A DNA stretch of 64,000 nucleotides from Amycolatopsis nalaikhensis. GTDB taxonomy: Bacteria > Actinomycetota > Actinomycetes > Mycobacteriales > Pseudonocardiaceae. Under the pieces are notes generated by a model, which was not told where the DNA came from, made no database searches, and was given only the letters and a program-made list of their open reading frames with translations. A program made the translations under genes and the position numbers. Every line of letters starts with the position of its first letter. Position 1 is the stretch's first letter. Positions 23,573 to 32,528 of this stretch are shown piece after piece. Where the stretch lies: positions 503,501 to 567,500 of the forward strand of contig NZ_CP127173.1 in NCBI RefSeq assembly GCF_030264295.1, in the 5' to 3' direction.

Positions 23573-24475
23573 ATGCGAGCGATCACCTTCTCCGCATACG
23601 GCGGGCCGGACGTCCTGGAGCTGTCCGAGGTTCCGGTGCCGGAACCGGGCCCGGGACAGGTGCGGCTGGCCGTGCGGGCCGCCGGGGTCAACCCGATCGA
23701 CTGGAAGATCCGCAACGGCTTCATGCAGCAGAACTTCCAGGTCGCTTTTCCGCACATCCCCGGTCTCGAGATGGCCGGGGTCGTCGACGCCGTCGGCGAG
23801 GGCGCGGACGTCGCCGTCGGGGACGAGGTCTTCGGCTGGTCCGAGACCGGCGCGTACGCCGAGTACGCCCTGGCGAAGACGGTGGCGCCGAAGCCCGCGA
23901 ACCTGTCCTGGGCGGACGCGGCGGCGCTGCCCGTCGCCGGGGAGACGGCGCTTCGCGTCCTCGGTCTGCTCGATGTCGGAAAAGGCGACACGGTGCTGAT
24001 CCACGGCGCCAGCGGCACGGTCGGCCGGTTCGCCGCGCAGGTCGCCGTCGCGAAGGGCGCGACCGTCGTCGGGACCGGGGGCAGCCGCAGCCTCGATGAC
24101 CTCAAGGCGCTCGGTGTCGTGCCCGTGCTCTACGGCGACGGCTGGGTGGAGCGGGTGCGCGAGGCCGCGCCCGGGCCGATCGACGCCGTTTTCGACGCCG
24201 CCGGGCACGGGGTGCTGCCGGGGTCGATCGAGCTGCGGGGCGGCAAGGACAGGATTGTCACCATCGCCGACGGTGCCGCCTTCGAGCTGGGCGTCCCGTT
24301 CTCGAGTGGCGGTGAGCAGACGCGCGAGGTGCTGACCGGGATCGCCGGTTGGGTCACCGACAGCGGGGTCGGCATCGCGCAGGGCAAGACTTATCCGCTG
24401 GTGGAGGCGGCCGCCGCGCAGATCGAGAGCGAGAACGGGCACCCCGGCGGGAAGCTCACGATCGCCGTCAGCTGA
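23573..24475 (+). CDS. NADP-dependent quinone-type oxidoreductase (MDR superfamily)
   Basis: 300 residues. Opens MRAITFSAYGGPDVLELSEV, the standard start of zinc-free MDR reductases; GLEMAGVVDAVGEGADVAVGDEVFG is the catalytic-domain core, and DTVLIHGASGTVGRFAAQ the nucleotide-binding turn. No structural or catalytic zinc cysteines. Probably reduces quinones or enals in detoxification. Divergent from the LuxR-type regulator across 160 bases, so shared control is likely. Confidence 0.9.
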   Translation: MRAITFSAYGGPDVLELSEVPVPEPGPGQVRLAVRAAGVNPIDWKIRNGFMQQNFQVAFPHIPGLEMAGVVDAVGEGADVAVGDEVFGWSETGAYAEYALAKTVAPKPANLSWADAAALPVAGETALRVLGLLDVGKGDTVLIHGASGTVGRFAAQVAVAKGATVVGTGGSRSLDDLKALGVVPVLYGDGWVERVREAAPGPIDAVFDAAGHGVLPGSIELRGGKDRIVTIADGAAFELGVPFSSGGEQTREVLTGIAGWVTDSGVGIAQGKTYPLVEAAAAQIESENGHPGGKLTIAVS

Positions 24476-24540
24476 CGTGTCGCAAAACCGAACACACGGG
24501 TAAGGGCCGGTCATCGGCAGGAAGATGGCAGGCCCGCAAC

Positions 24541-24576
24541 CCGGGCCCGTCGCCGGATCGCGGCGACCGGGCCCGG
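24541..24576. terminator. Strong hairpin between convergent genes
   Basis: CCGGGCCCGTCGCCG pairs with CGGCGACCGGGCCCGG across a five-base loop, with one bulged C. No T-run follows, which is normal for high-G+C actinomycetes. It separates the oxidoreductase from the convergent acyltransferase. Confidence 0.65.
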
Positions 24577-24577
24577 A

Positions 24578-25453
24578 TCACTTCGCGGGAGGCGAAGCCA
24601 GTTGGCGGCGCGGCGCCCGACGGCGCCGCTGAGCCGGGATCCGCACCGTGCCCAGCGCGGAATGGACCGCCGCCTCGGCGAGGTCGGCCAGCTCGCGGCG
24701 GGTCTCCGCGCGGCCGGGAGCGATTTCCGGGCAGATGTGGATTTCCAGGACCAGCCCGCGCAGCGCCGCGACCCGGCGGAGCGACGCGATCAGCGACTCC
24801 GGCCCGATGAACGCCGGGCGGCTCGTCTCGCGGCCGTCGGCGAGGCGGTACCGCAGTGCGATCGGGCGCACCGGGACGCCGCCGTCGATGGCCGCCTGGA
24901 ACGTCGCCGTCGTGAAGCGGCCGGACGCCAGGCCGCACCACGTCGTGCCCTCCGGCGTGACGCTCACCAGGGAGCCCGTCCGCAGCGCGTCGGCCAGCGA
25001 CGCCATCGTCGCGGGCAACGTCGTCAGCCGTTCGCGGTCGAGGAAGATGCTGCCGCCGCGGCGGACCAGGCCGCCCAGCACCGGCCAGCCCGCGATCTCC
25101 GTCTTGGCCAGCGCACGCATCGGCCGCAGCGCGTTGATCGCGACGATGTCGAGCCACGAGATGTGGTTGCTGACCACCAGCGCGCCACGCCCGGCGGGCG
25201 CGGTCAGGAAGTCGTCGCCGCCGTGGACGTCGAGCCGAACGCCGAACGCGCGCAGCACGCCGCGGAAGATCAGCCGGACCAGACGTTGCCGGACGGGCGC
25301 CACCAGCAGCACCGGCGTCGCGAGCATGGCCGAAAAAACGACCACGATCGCCGCGGTGAAGCGCAGGACCCGCCGGGGGAAGCCGACCGTCGGGTCGCCG
25401 TCGGTCAGGCAGCCGTCGCCGCACGGCGACGCGGGCATCCACGCGTGGCTCAT
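24578..25453 (-). CDS. 1-acyl-glycerol-3-phosphate O-acyltransferase-like (OlsA/PlsC type)
   Basis: 291 residues. PlsC-family signatures: NHISWLDIVA (the NHx4D catalytic motif, about 95-105), IFLDRERL, and TPEGTTWCGL as the phosphate-binding PEGT block. A hydrophobic helix at about 28-50 should tether it to the membrane. ATG 25453 overlaps the stop of the OlsB-like gene (ATGA), so the two are made together; by position it is Rv3026c. Together they could make an aminolipid (N-acylation then O-acylation), an inference from the pairing. Confidence 0.85.
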   Translation of the reverse strand: MSHAWMPASPCGDGCLTDGDPTVGFPRRVLRFTAAIVVVFSAMLATPVLLVAPVRQRLVRLIFRGVLRAFGVRLDVHGGDDFLTAPAGRGALVVSNHISWLDIVAINALRPMRALAKTEIAGWPVLGGLVRRGGSIFLDRERLTTLPATMASLADALRTGSLVSVTPEGTTWCGLASGRFTTATFQAAIDGGVPVRPIALRYRLADGRETSRPAFIGPESLIASLRRVAALRGLVLEIHICPEIAPGRAETRRELADLAEAAVHSALGTVRIPAQRRRRAPRRQLASPPAK

Positions 25454-26232
25454 CCCTGGACCCCGAGGAAGAACTTCAGGTACCGCTCGTCGACGTTGTG
25501 CAGGTCCAGGACGACGAAGAAGTCCGCGACGCCGAAGTCGACGTCCAGCGCGGGCGGGCCGTACGCTTTGGCGCCGAGCCGGACATACCCCTTGATCAGC
25601 GGCGGCAGCGTGGCGCGCGCCGGGCGTTCGACGCCCGAGGCGTCCCACGGGATCAGCGGGGAGACGCGCGTGGCCTCGTCCGCGTAGTGCTTGGTGCGCA
25701 GGACGTCCCACACGCCGGCGGCGAAGGATCCGCCGTCGACCAGGGGGACCGACGCGCACCCGGCGAGGTAGCGGTGGCCGGAAAGCAGCATGTAGCGGGC
25801 GATCCCGGCCCAGACCAGGCTGACGACGGCGCCGCTGCGGTGGTCCTGGTGCACGCACGAACGGCCGGTCTCGACCAGTGACGGCCGCAGACCCTCGATC
25901 GCGCTCAGGTCGAATTCGCTGTCGGCGTAGAGCTTCCCGGCCTGGACGGCCCGCTCCGGCGGCAGCATCCGGTAGCAGCCGACGATTTCGCCCGTGTTGT
26001 CGTCTCGGACGACAAGGTGGTCGCAGAACTCGTCGAACTCGTCGACGTCGAGTCCGGGCCGCGGCGAGTGCAGGCGCGCGCCCATTTCCTCGGCGAAAAC
26101 CTGGTGACGCAGCTTCTGCGCGGCGACCACTTCTTCGTTCGCGTGGGCGACGAGAAGGGAGTACCGGGGAGCGTCCGCGGGGAGCTCGACACCCGCCTGA
26201 TCAGTGCTGACGAGGAGCTGTGACGTCGTCAT
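25450..26232 (-). CDS. OlsB-like acyl-ACP-dependent GNAT N-acyltransferase
   Basis: 260 residues. Matches the OlsB/autoinducer-synthase-like GNAT family: LRHQVFAEEMGARLHSPRPG, VDEFDEFCDHLVVRD, ETGRSCVHQDHRSGAVVSLV and LAGCASVPLVDGG are the diagnostic blocks. OlsB attaches a 3-hydroxy-acyl chain to ornithine. Corresponds to Rv3027c by position. ATG 26232 chosen over TTG 26238; neither has a good ribosome site. Confidence 0.82.
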   Translation of the reverse strand: MTTSQLLVSTDQAGVELPADAPRYSLLVAHANEEVVAAQKLRHQVFAEEMGARLHSPRPGLDVDEFDEFCDHLVVRDDNTGEIVGCYRMLPPERAVQAGKLYADSEFDLSAIEGLRPSLVETGRSCVHQDHRSGAVVSLVWAGIARYMLLSGHRYLAGCASVPLVDGGSFAAGVWDVLRTKHYADEATRVSPLIPWDASGVERPARATLPPLIKGYVRLGAKAYGPPALDVDFGVADFFVVLDLHNVDERYLKFFLGVQG

Positions 26233-26345
26233 GGTCAAGGTGTACCCGCGCGTTGGAAGCCGCGGAGAGTGCCATCCGATGACCGATTAGTGCACGTTCA
26301 GTTAATGGCGGGTTCTCAGGCTTCTCTCAGGTCCCGGAAACGCGC

Positions 26346-26379
26346 GAAGAGCCTCCCGGGAAGTCCCGGGAGGCCCTTC
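26346..26379 (-). terminator. Terminator after etfA
   Basis: GCCTCCCGGGA and TCCCGGGAGGC form a perfect 11-base stem with a two-base gap, extended by flanking GAAG/CTTC. It lies ten bases downstream of the etfA stop on the minus strand. Confidence 0.7.
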
Positions 26380-26389
26380 GAACGGGAAA

Positions 26390-27349
26390 TCAGCCCTTGC
26401 GCTTCTCGACCGCTTCGGTCAGCTGCGGCGCGACGTTGAACAGGTCGCCGACGATGCCGAAGTCGGCGATCTCGAAGATCGGCGCCTCCGGGTCCTTGTT
26501 GACGGCGATGATCGTCTTCGACGTCTGCATGCCGGCGCGGTGCTGGATCGCGCCTGAGATGCCGAGCGCGATGTACAGCTGCGGCGACACGGTCTTGCCG
26601 GTCTGGCCCACCTGGAACTGCGCCGGGTAGTAGCCGGAGTCGACGGCCGCACGCGACGCGCCGACGGCCGCGCCGAGCGAGTCGGCCAGCTTCTCGACGA
26701 CGTCGAACTTCTCCGCCGAGCCGACACCGCGGCCACCGGAGACCACGATCGAGGCCTCGGTGAGCTCCGGACGGTCACCGCCGGTCACCGGCTCGACGCC
26801 GGTGATCTTGGTGGCTTTCGCCGCGTCGACGGCGGGGATCTCGACGGTCTCTTCGGCCGCTGCGCCCTCGGCGGGCTCGGCCTCGACCGCGCCCGGGCGG
26901 ATGGACACGACGGGCGCGCCCTTCGCGGACTTGGACTTGACCGAGAACGCGCCACCGAAGATGGACTGGTCGATGACACCGTCGCCGTTGACGCCCACGG
27001 CGTCGTAGATCAGGCCGGAGCCCAGGCGCACGGCCAGGCGGGCGGCGACCTCCTTGCCCTCACCGCTGGCGGTGACGAGCACGGCGGCCGGGGACGCCTG
27101 CTGCGCGAGCGCGGCGAGCACGTCCACCTTGGGCGTGACCAGGTAGTTCGCGGCGTCGTCGCCTTCGGCGACATAGACCTTGGCGGCGCCGTGCGAGGCC
27201 AGCGCCTGCTTCGCCTTGGCGGCGGTGCCGGTCGGGCCGACGACGACGGCCGACGGCTCACCGAGCGCGCGGGCGGCGGTCAGCAGCTCGAGCGTGACCT
27301 TCTTGACCTCACCGTCGACGTGGTCGACGAGGACGAGTACTTCAGCCAT
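26390..27349 (-). CDS. etfA: Electron transfer flavoprotein subunit alpha
   Basis: 319 residues. Carries FAD and passes electrons from acyl-CoA dehydrogenases to the quinone pool. The FAD domain is clear: [39 protein letters not shown] and [16 protein letters not shown], then [22 protein letters not shown] 27349 with GAGGAGG upstream. Follows etfB by 26 bases; homologue of Rv3028c. Confidence 0.96.
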   Translation of the reverse strand: MAEVLVLVDHVDGEVKKVTLELLTAARALGEPSAVVVGPTGTAAKAKQALASHGAAKVYVAEGDDAANYLVTPKVDVLAALAQQASPAAVLVTASGEGKEVAARLAVRLGSGLIYDAVGVNGDGVIDQSIFGGAFSVKSKSAKGAPVVSIRPGAVEAEPAEGAAAEETVEIPAVDAAKATKITGVEPVTGGDRPELTEASIVVSGGRGVGSAEKFDVVEKLADSLGAAVGASRAAVDSGYYPAQFQVGQTGKTVSPQLYIALGISGAIQHRAGMQTSKTIIAVNKDPEAPIFEIADFGIVGDLFNVAPQLTEAVEKRKG

Positions 27350-27375
27350 TGTTCTACTTCCTCCTCGAACCGTTG

Positions 27376-28161
27376 TCAGATGAGCTTCTGGCCGACCAGG
27401 TACTCGGCGACCTTGGTGCCGCCGTCGCCCTCGTCCTCGACCTTCTCGCCGGCGGTGCGCGGCGGCTTCGGCGAGGATTCGGTCACCGTGGACCACGCGT
27501 TGGCCAGGCCGACCTCGCCCGCGTCGATGCCCAGGTCGGCGACGGTGAACGTCTCGACCGGCTTCTTCTTCGCGGCCATGATGCCCTTGAAGGACGGGTA
27601 GCGCGGCTCGTTGATCTTCTCGCCGACGCTGACCACGGCGGGCAGGTTCGCCTCGAGGTGGGTGAGGCCGTCCTCGGTCTCGCGCACGGCCTTGATCGTC
27701 GAGCCCTCGACGGTGACCTCGCGGGCGTAGGTGACCTGCGGCAGGCCCAGCAGCTCGGCGAGGATCGCCGGGACGGCGCCACCGCGGCCGTCGGACGACT
27801 CGTTGCCGGCGATGATCAGGTCGTAGCCCTCGACCTTGCCGATCGCGGCGGCGAGCACCTTGGCGGTGGCGATCGCGTCGGAGCCGTGCAGCGCCTCGTC
27901 GGAGACGTGGATGGCCTTGTCGGCGCCCATGGACAGGGCCTTGCGGATGGCGTCGGTCGCGCGGTCCGGGCCCACCGAGATCACGGTGACCTCGCCCTCG
28001 CCGGCTTCCTTGATCTTCAGCGCCTCTTCGACGGCCTTCTCGTTGATCTCGTCGAGCACGGCGTCGGCGGATTCGCGGTCAAGGGTGTGGTCGGACCCGT
28101 TGAGCTTCCGCTCCGAGTAGGTGTCCGGTACCTGCTTGACCAGGACAACGATGTTGGTCAT
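27376..28161 (-). CDS. etfB: Electron transfer flavoprotein subunit beta
   Basis: 261 residues, binds AMP and pairs with EtfA. MTNIVVLVKQVPDTYSERKL at the start, LDEINEKAVEEALKIKEAG, and DLIIAGNESSDGRGGAVPAI, the AMP-site region. Ribosome site GGGAGG 12 bases before ATG 28161. Homologue of Rv3029c. Confidence 0.96.
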   Translation of the reverse strand: MTNIVVLVKQVPDTYSERKLNGSDHTLDRESADAVLDEINEKAVEEALKIKEAGEGEVTVISVGPDRATDAIRKALSMGADKAIHVSDEALHGSDAIATAKVLAAAIGKVEGYDLIIAGNESSDGRGGAVPAILAELLGLPQVTYAREVTVEGSTIKAVRETEDGLTHLEANLPAVVSVGEKINEPRYPSFKGIMAAKKKPVETFTVADLGIDAGEVGLANAWSTVTESSPKPPRTAGEKVEDEGDGGTKVAEYLVGQKLI

Positions 28162-28404
28162 GGGTCTGCTTCGACCTCCCGGTTCATGGCCCGCGGACGA
28201 CCACGGGTCAGTGCTCTACTGGCCGGTAGATTAGGGCCAATCGGCGCGCAGGACCCGCCGAGGTGACGCCATTCACCTGGATGCGCAATTTAGTGGGACC
28301 ATCGTCCCGGTAGTCGACCGGTTACCCCACCCGAACTGCCGTTCGTCCGATCGGACCAACCACGGCCTACTCGCAGTGGGTGTCAGGCATTAACCTCCCC
28401 CACC
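28162..28404. other. Divergent promoter region of etfB and the DegV gene
   Basis: 243 bases with no gene. An interrupted repeat GGGAC-CATC-GTCCC is near the middle, but no confident -10/-35 pair was found on either strand. Confidence 0.4.
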
Positions 28405-29250
28405 ATGCCCGCGCGCATCGCCGTCATCACCGACTCGAGCTCCTGCCTGCCCGACCTCGTCGCCTCCCGCTGGGCCATCGGAGTCGTCCAGATCCAGCTG
28501 AACCTGGGTGGTCACTTCGACGACGAAAACCGCTTCGACCGCGGTGACGTGATCGAAGCCTTGAGAGCCGGACAGGTCCTGACCACTTCGCCCCCGGATC
28601 CGGGGGCGTTCTTCTGGACGTACCAGGAAGCGGCCGCCTCGGGCGCGACCGCCATCGTCAGCATCCACATCTCCGGCCGCATGTCCGACACCGTCCGCGC
28701 CGCGCGGGAAGCCGCGCAGCAGGTCCGCATCCCCGTGCACGTCCTCGACAGCCGCACCACCGGCATGAGCCTCGGGTTCGCCGCGATCTCGGCGGCCCGG
28801 GCGGCCGCGGCCGGCGGGGACGCCGGCCGCGTCATCGAAGCCGCCGAACGACGGTGCGCCACCAGCACCGAGTTCATCTACGTCGACACGCTGGAGTACC
28901 TCCGCCGCGGCGGGCGGATCGGCGCCGCGCAGGCGATGCTCGGCACGGCGTTCTCGATCAAGCCGCTGCTCACGGTCAAAGACGGCGAAGTCGCGCCGCT
29001 GGCCCGCGTCCCCGGCACGCGCCGGGCGCTGGCCAAGATGGTCGACCTCGCGGTCAAGAAGTCCGGCGGCTTCCGCGCCGACATCGCCGTGACCCGGTTC
29101 GGCGCCAGCGACCACGAGCTCGAGATCGGCAGGCAGATCGAACGCCGGGTGCCCGCGATGGCCGAGAGCATGGTCGTCGAAGCGAGCACGGTCATCGGCG
29201 CGCACCTCGGCCCGGGCGCGCTCGGCATCACGGTGTCGCCGGTGAACTGA
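28405..29250 (+). CDS. DegV family fatty-acid-binding protein
   Basis: 281 residues. DegV/FakB fold: IAVITDSSSCLPDLVASRW at the start, TTSPPDPGAFFWTYQEA, SIHISGRMSDTVRAA (the Ser/Thr loop that holds the carboxylate) and a GRIGAAQAMLGTAFSIKPLL block. FakB proteins present fatty acids to a kinase; many actinobacteria lack the kinase, so the role here is open. Its 3' end overlaps the convergent membrane protein gene by 23 bases. Confidence 0.9.
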   Translation: MPARIAVITDSSSCLPDLVASRWAIGVVQIQLNLGGHFDDENRFDRGDVIEALRAGQVLTTSPPDPGAFFWTYQEAAASGATAIVSIHISGRMSDTVRAAREAAQQVRIPVHVLDSRTTGMSLGFAAISAARAAAAGGDAGRVIEAAERRCATSTEFIYVDTLEYLRRGGRIGAAQAMLGTAFSIKPLLTVKDGEVAPLARVPGTRRALAKMVDLAVKKSGGFRADIAVTRFGASDHELEIGRQIERRVPAMAESMVVEASTVIGAHLGPGALGITVSPVN

Positions 29251-29653
29251 CCCGGCGCCCGGGAATGACCAGCAGGACGAGCGGCACCACCACGGTGAGC
29301 CCCGTCGCCAGGATGATCAGGACCTGGTCGGTTGTCGCGAAATGCGACACGTGCCCGAGGTGGTAGACGAAGTGCGGCACGCTGTAGAGCAGACCTGCGA
29401 CCGACGCCAGCCGGGCCGCGGCTGTGGTGCCGATCACGGCGGCGCCGATCAGCGTCGCCGCGAGGGCCAGGGTGAGGCTGCCGAAGTCGCGCAGGAGGTG
29501 CTCGTTGAAGGGGCCGTCCATCGAGACCCAGCCCGTGCGGAAGCCGGGAAAGTCCTGGTAGAAGCCGGTCGGCGTGATCAGCGGCCACAAGCCGACCGGT
29601 ACCTCGACCAACCCGAAGACGACGAGCAGTACGCGGGTGATTGTCCGTTGCAT
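29228..29653 (-). CDS. Small membrane protein (four helices), function unknown
   Basis: 141 residues with four hydrophobic segments: RVLLVVFGLVEVPVGLWPL, LTLALAATLIGAAVIG, LASVAGLLYSVPHFVYHLGH, and LIILATGLTVVVPLVLLVI. The middle helix contains PHFVYHLGHVSHF, four histidines spaced as in heme- or metal-binding membrane helices. ATG 29653 taken because translation begins directly before the first helix. Confidence 0.72.
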   Translation of the reverse strand: MQRTITRVLLVVFGLVEVPVGLWPLITPTGFYQDFPGFRTGWVSMDGPFNEHLLRDFGSLTLALAATLIGAAVIGTTAAARLASVAGLLYSVPHFVYHLGHVSHFATTDQVLIILATGLTVVVPLVLLVIPGRRVSSPATP

Positions 29654-29694
29654 GACCACGGAACGAGACGGCCGCGCCGGACGTGACACCCGCT

Positions 29695-30480
29695 ATGGTC
29701 GCGCAGGTGACCACCCCAGCCACCCGGGCCGAGGCGCTGCACCTGACCGGCGAACGGACCGTCCCCGGCATCCCCGAGGAAAATTACTGGTTCAGGCGCC
29801 ACGAAGCCGCGTACGCCGCCCTGCTCCCGTACTGCGCGAACGCGACGGTGCTCGAAGCCGGCTGCGGTGAGGGCTACGGCGCCGGGCTCATCGCCACCAC
29901 GGCCCGCCGGGTGCTCGCGCTCGACTACGACGTGCCGACCACCGAGCACGTCGCCCGCCGCTACCCCGGCGTGTCCGTTTCGCGAGCAAACCTGGCGTAC
30001 CTGCCGGTGCGCGACGCCGCGATCGACGTCGTCGCGAACTTCCAGGTCATCGAGCACCTGTGGGATCAATCCGGGTTCCTCGCCGAGTGCCACCGGGTGC
30101 TGCGGCCGGGTGGCCGGATTTTGGTCACGACGCCGAACCGGCTGACGTTCACCCCGGACAGCGACACCCCGCTGAACCCGTTCCACACCCGTGAGCTGGC
30201 GCCGGCCGAGCTGGCCGGGCTGCTCACCGACGCCGGGTTCGAGGTCGAGACCCTGCACGGCCTGCACCACGGCGCGCCTGTCCGAAAACTCGACGAACGC
30301 TACGGCGGGTCGATCATCGACGCCCAGCTCGACGTCGTCATGGGCGAGCTGCCCGGGCAGGCCGTCTGGCCGGAGGCGCTGCTGGCCGACGTCGCCGCGA
30401 TCGATGTCCACGGATTCGACATCCACGGCGACGACCTCGACGCGAGCCTCGACCTGGTCGCCGTGGCGGTGCGCCGATGA
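29695..30480 (+). CDS. SAM-dependent methyltransferase (Rv3030-like, methylglucose lipopolysaccharide locus)
   Basis: 261 residues. Class I methyltransferase: VLEAGCGEGYGAGLIA is SAM motif I, LALDYDVPT the acidic motif II, and VVANFQVIEHLWDQ plus GGRILVTTPNR motifs IV-V. In mycobacteria the Rv3030-Rv3032 group is implicated in making 6-O-methylglucose lipopolysaccharide. The start is uncertain (29683, 29695 or 29707). Its stop overlaps the next ATG (ATGA), coupling it to the GH57 enzyme. Confidence 0.85.
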   Translation: MVAQVTTPATRAEALHLTGERTVPGIPEENYWFRRHEAAYAALLPYCANATVLEAGCGEGYGAGLIATTARRVLALDYDVPTTEHVARRYPGVSVSRANLAYLPVRDAAIDVVANFQVIEHLWDQSGFLAECHRVLRPGGRILVTTPNRLTFTPDSDTPLNPFHTRELAPAELAGLLTDAGFEVETLHGLHHGAPVRKLDERYGGSIIDAQLDVVMGELPGQAVWPEALLADVAAIDVHGFDIHGDDLDASLDLVAVAVRR

Positions 30481-31982
30481 GCGAGGGGACCTTCTGCCTG
30501 GTCGTGCACAGCCACCTGCCGTGGCTGCCGCACCACGGGAGCTGGCCGGTCGGCGAAGAATGGCTCTACCAGGCGTGGGCGCATTCCTACCTGCCGATGG
30601 TCGAGCTGCTCGAACGGTTCGCCGCCGAAGGACGCCGGGACGTCCTGACGCTCGGGGTGACCCCGGTGCTCGCCGCGCAGCTCGACGACCCGTACAGCAT
30701 CCGCGCGTTCCACGACTGGCTCGGCCACTGGCAGCTGCGCGCCCAGCACGCGTCGACGCTTTGGCGGGAGGATCCGATCCTTCGCGAGCTGGCGGCGGCC
30801 GAGCACCGGACCGCCGTGCGCGCGGCCGAGGAACTCGGCACCCGGTGGCGGCACGGCTTCTCCCCCATCCTGCGGTCCTTGGTCGACAATTCGACCATCG
30901 AACTGCTCGGCGGGCCGCTGGCGCACCCGTTCCAGCCGCTGCTCGACCCGCGGGTGCGGAAGTTCGCGCTGGACCACGGGCTCGCCGACACGGCACTGCG
31001 GCTGGGGTCGCGCCCCGAAGGGATTTGGGCGCCCGAGTGCGGCTACGCGCCTGGCATGGAAAAGGACTACGCGGCGGCGGGCGTGCGGCGGTTCCTGGTC
31101 GACGGCCCGTCGCTGCGCGGCGAGACGTTCGCCGCGCGGCCTGTCGGCGAAACCGACGTGCTCGCGTTCGGCCGGGACCTCGAGGTCACGTACCGCGTCT
31201 GGTCGCCGAAGGCCGGATACCCCGGGCACGCCGCCTACCGCGACTTCCACACCTGGGCCCACGAGGTCGGGCTCAAGGCGTCGCGCGTCACCGGGAAAAC
31301 GGTCGAGCCGCCGGACAAGGCGCCGTACGACCCGTCGCTCGCCGCCGACGTGCTGGGGCTGCACGTCAAGGACTTCGTCGACACGGTCGTGACGCGGCTG
31401 CGTTCTCTGAAAAAGCGACACGGCCGCAAGGCGCTCGTGGTCGCCGCGTACGACACGGAGCTGTTCGGGCACTGGTGGCACGAAGGACCGGCCTGGCTCG
31501 AAGGCGTGCTGCGCGCGTTGCCCGAGGCGGGCGTCCGGGTGACGACATTGAAGGGCGCGGCGGAAGCGGGGCACGTCGGCGAGCCGATCGACCTGCCGTC
31601 CTCCTCGTGGGGCTCGGGCAAGGACTGGCGCGTCTGGGACGGCGAGCAGGTCAAGGACATGGTCGACGCCAACGCGGCGCTGCAGCGACGGCTCCTCGAC
31701 CTCGTGGCCGATTTGCCGACAACGGCCCGGGACACCGTCGCCGACCAGGCGGTGGCCGAGGCGATGCTCGCTTTGGAGAGCGACTGGGCGTTCATGGTCA
31801 CGAAGGACTCGGCGGCGGACTACGCGCGGCGCCGCGCGGCGGTGCACACCGAGCGCTTCGACGCGTTGGCCCGGTTGCTGCGCAGCGGCGACCGGGCGCG
31901 GGCCGAGGAGCTGGCCGCCGCCTACCGCGCCGACGACGGACCGTTCGGGCACCTCGACGCCCGGGCACTGAAGCACGACTGA
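30477..31982 (+). CDS. GH57 family glucan branching enzyme (Rv3031-like)
   Basis: 501 residues. Opens FCLVVHSHLPWLPHHGSWPV, the HSHLP signature of GH57. EGIWAPECGYAPGMEKDY carries the catalytic Glu, and VAAYDTELFGHWWHEGP the catalytic Asp. DUF1957-type C-terminal helices follow. Predicted to introduce alpha-1,6 branches in the glucan precursor. At 31409-31420 the codons CGT TCT CTG AAA AAG CGA break the G/C-third-base rule; this is a copy of the dispersed A/T-tract motif. Confidence 0.9.
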   Translation: MSEGTFCLVVHSHLPWLPHHGSWPVGEEWLYQAWAHSYLPMVELLERFAAEGRRDVLTLGVTPVLAAQLDDPYSIRAFHDWLGHWQLRAQHASTLWREDPILRELAAAEHRTAVRAAEELGTRWRHGFSPILRSLVDNSTIELLGGPLAHPFQPLLDPRVRKFALDHGLADTALRLGSRPEGIWAPECGYAPGMEKDYAAAGVRRFLVDGPSLRGETFAARPVGETDVLAFGRDLEVTYRVWSPKAGYPGHAAYRDFHTWAHEVGLKASRVTGKTVEPPDKAPYDPSLAADVLGLHVKDFVDTVVTRLRSLKKRHGRKALVVAAYDTELFGHWWHEGPAWLEGVLRALPEAGVRVTTLKGAAEAGHVGEPIDLPSSSWGSGKDWRVWDGEQVKDMVDANAALQRRLLDLVADLPTTARDTVADQAVAEAMLALESDWAFMVTKDSAADYARRRAAVHTERFDALARLLRSGDRARAEELAAAYRADDGPFGHLDARALKHD

Positions 31983-31996
31983 AAGGGACTCACGCG

Positions 31997-32485
31997 ATGG
32001 GGATCCACGAAATTCCGCTCAAGACGCTCGACGGCCAGGACACGACGCTGGGCTCGCTCGCGGGCAAGGCGTTGCTCGTGGTCAACGTCGCGTCGAAGTG
32101 CGGCCTGACCCCGCAGTACTCCGGCCTCGAGCGGCTGCAGGAACGCTTCGGCGGCCAGGGCTTCTCCGTTGTCGGTTTTCCGTGCAACCAGTTCGCCGGG
32201 CAGGAGCCGGGCAGCGCGGAGGAGATCCAGACGTTCTGCTCGACGACCTACGGCGTCACGTTCCCGCTGTTCGAGAAGATCGACGTCAACGGCGAGAACC
32301 GCCACCCGCTCTACGCCGAGCTGACCGAGAAGGCCGACGCCGAGGGCGCGGCAGGCGACGTCCAGTGGAACTTCGAGAAGTTCCTCGTCGGCGCCGACGG
32401 CGAGGTCCTCGCCCGGTTCCGGCCGCGCACCGAGCCGGAGGACGAGGCGGTCGTCAAGGCGATCGAAGCCGCACTGCCCGCGTGA
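31997..32485 (+). CDS. Glutathione peroxidase-family thiol peroxidase
   Basis: 162 residues. Non-selenium GPx: VVNVASKCGLTPQYSGLERL holds the peroxidatic Cys, FPCNQFAGQEPGS the Gln, and DVQWNFEKFLV the Trp of the catalytic tetrad. Actinomycetes lack glutathione, so thioredoxin is the likely reductant. Start ATG 31997, 14 bases after the GH57 stop. It is the first gene of a block that separates the GH57 enzyme from the glycosyltransferase. Confidence 0.93.
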   Translation: MGIHEIPLKTLDGQDTTLGSLAGKALLVVNVASKCGLTPQYSGLERLQERFGGQGFSVVGFPCNQFAGQEPGSAEEIQTFCSTTYGVTFPLFEKIDVNGENRHPLYAELTEKADAEGAAGDVQWNFEKFLVGADGEVLARFRPRTEPEDEAVVKAIEAALPA

Positions 32486-32492
32486 GCCGACC

Positions 32493-32527
32493 GGTGTCGC
32501 GCCGGGCCCCGCACCCGGCGCGGCACC
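32493..32527. terminator. Hairpin terminator between convergent GPx and DUF1479 genes
   Basis: GGTGTCGCGCCGGG pairs with CCCGGCGCGGCACC over a seven-base loop, with one G-T pair. It begins eight bases after the GPx stop. Confidence 0.68.
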
Positions 32528-32528
32528 G

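Noticed and set aside
28158..28187. Nine-codon ORF overlapping the etfB start
   Set aside because: It has no ribosome site of its own, and the GGGAGG within it is the etfB ribosome site.
30191..31990. Open plus-strand frame running from the methyltransferase through the GH57 gene into the peroxidase
   Set aside because: Arg/Ala/Gly-rich shadow of two genes; only the part from ATG 31997 is protein-like.
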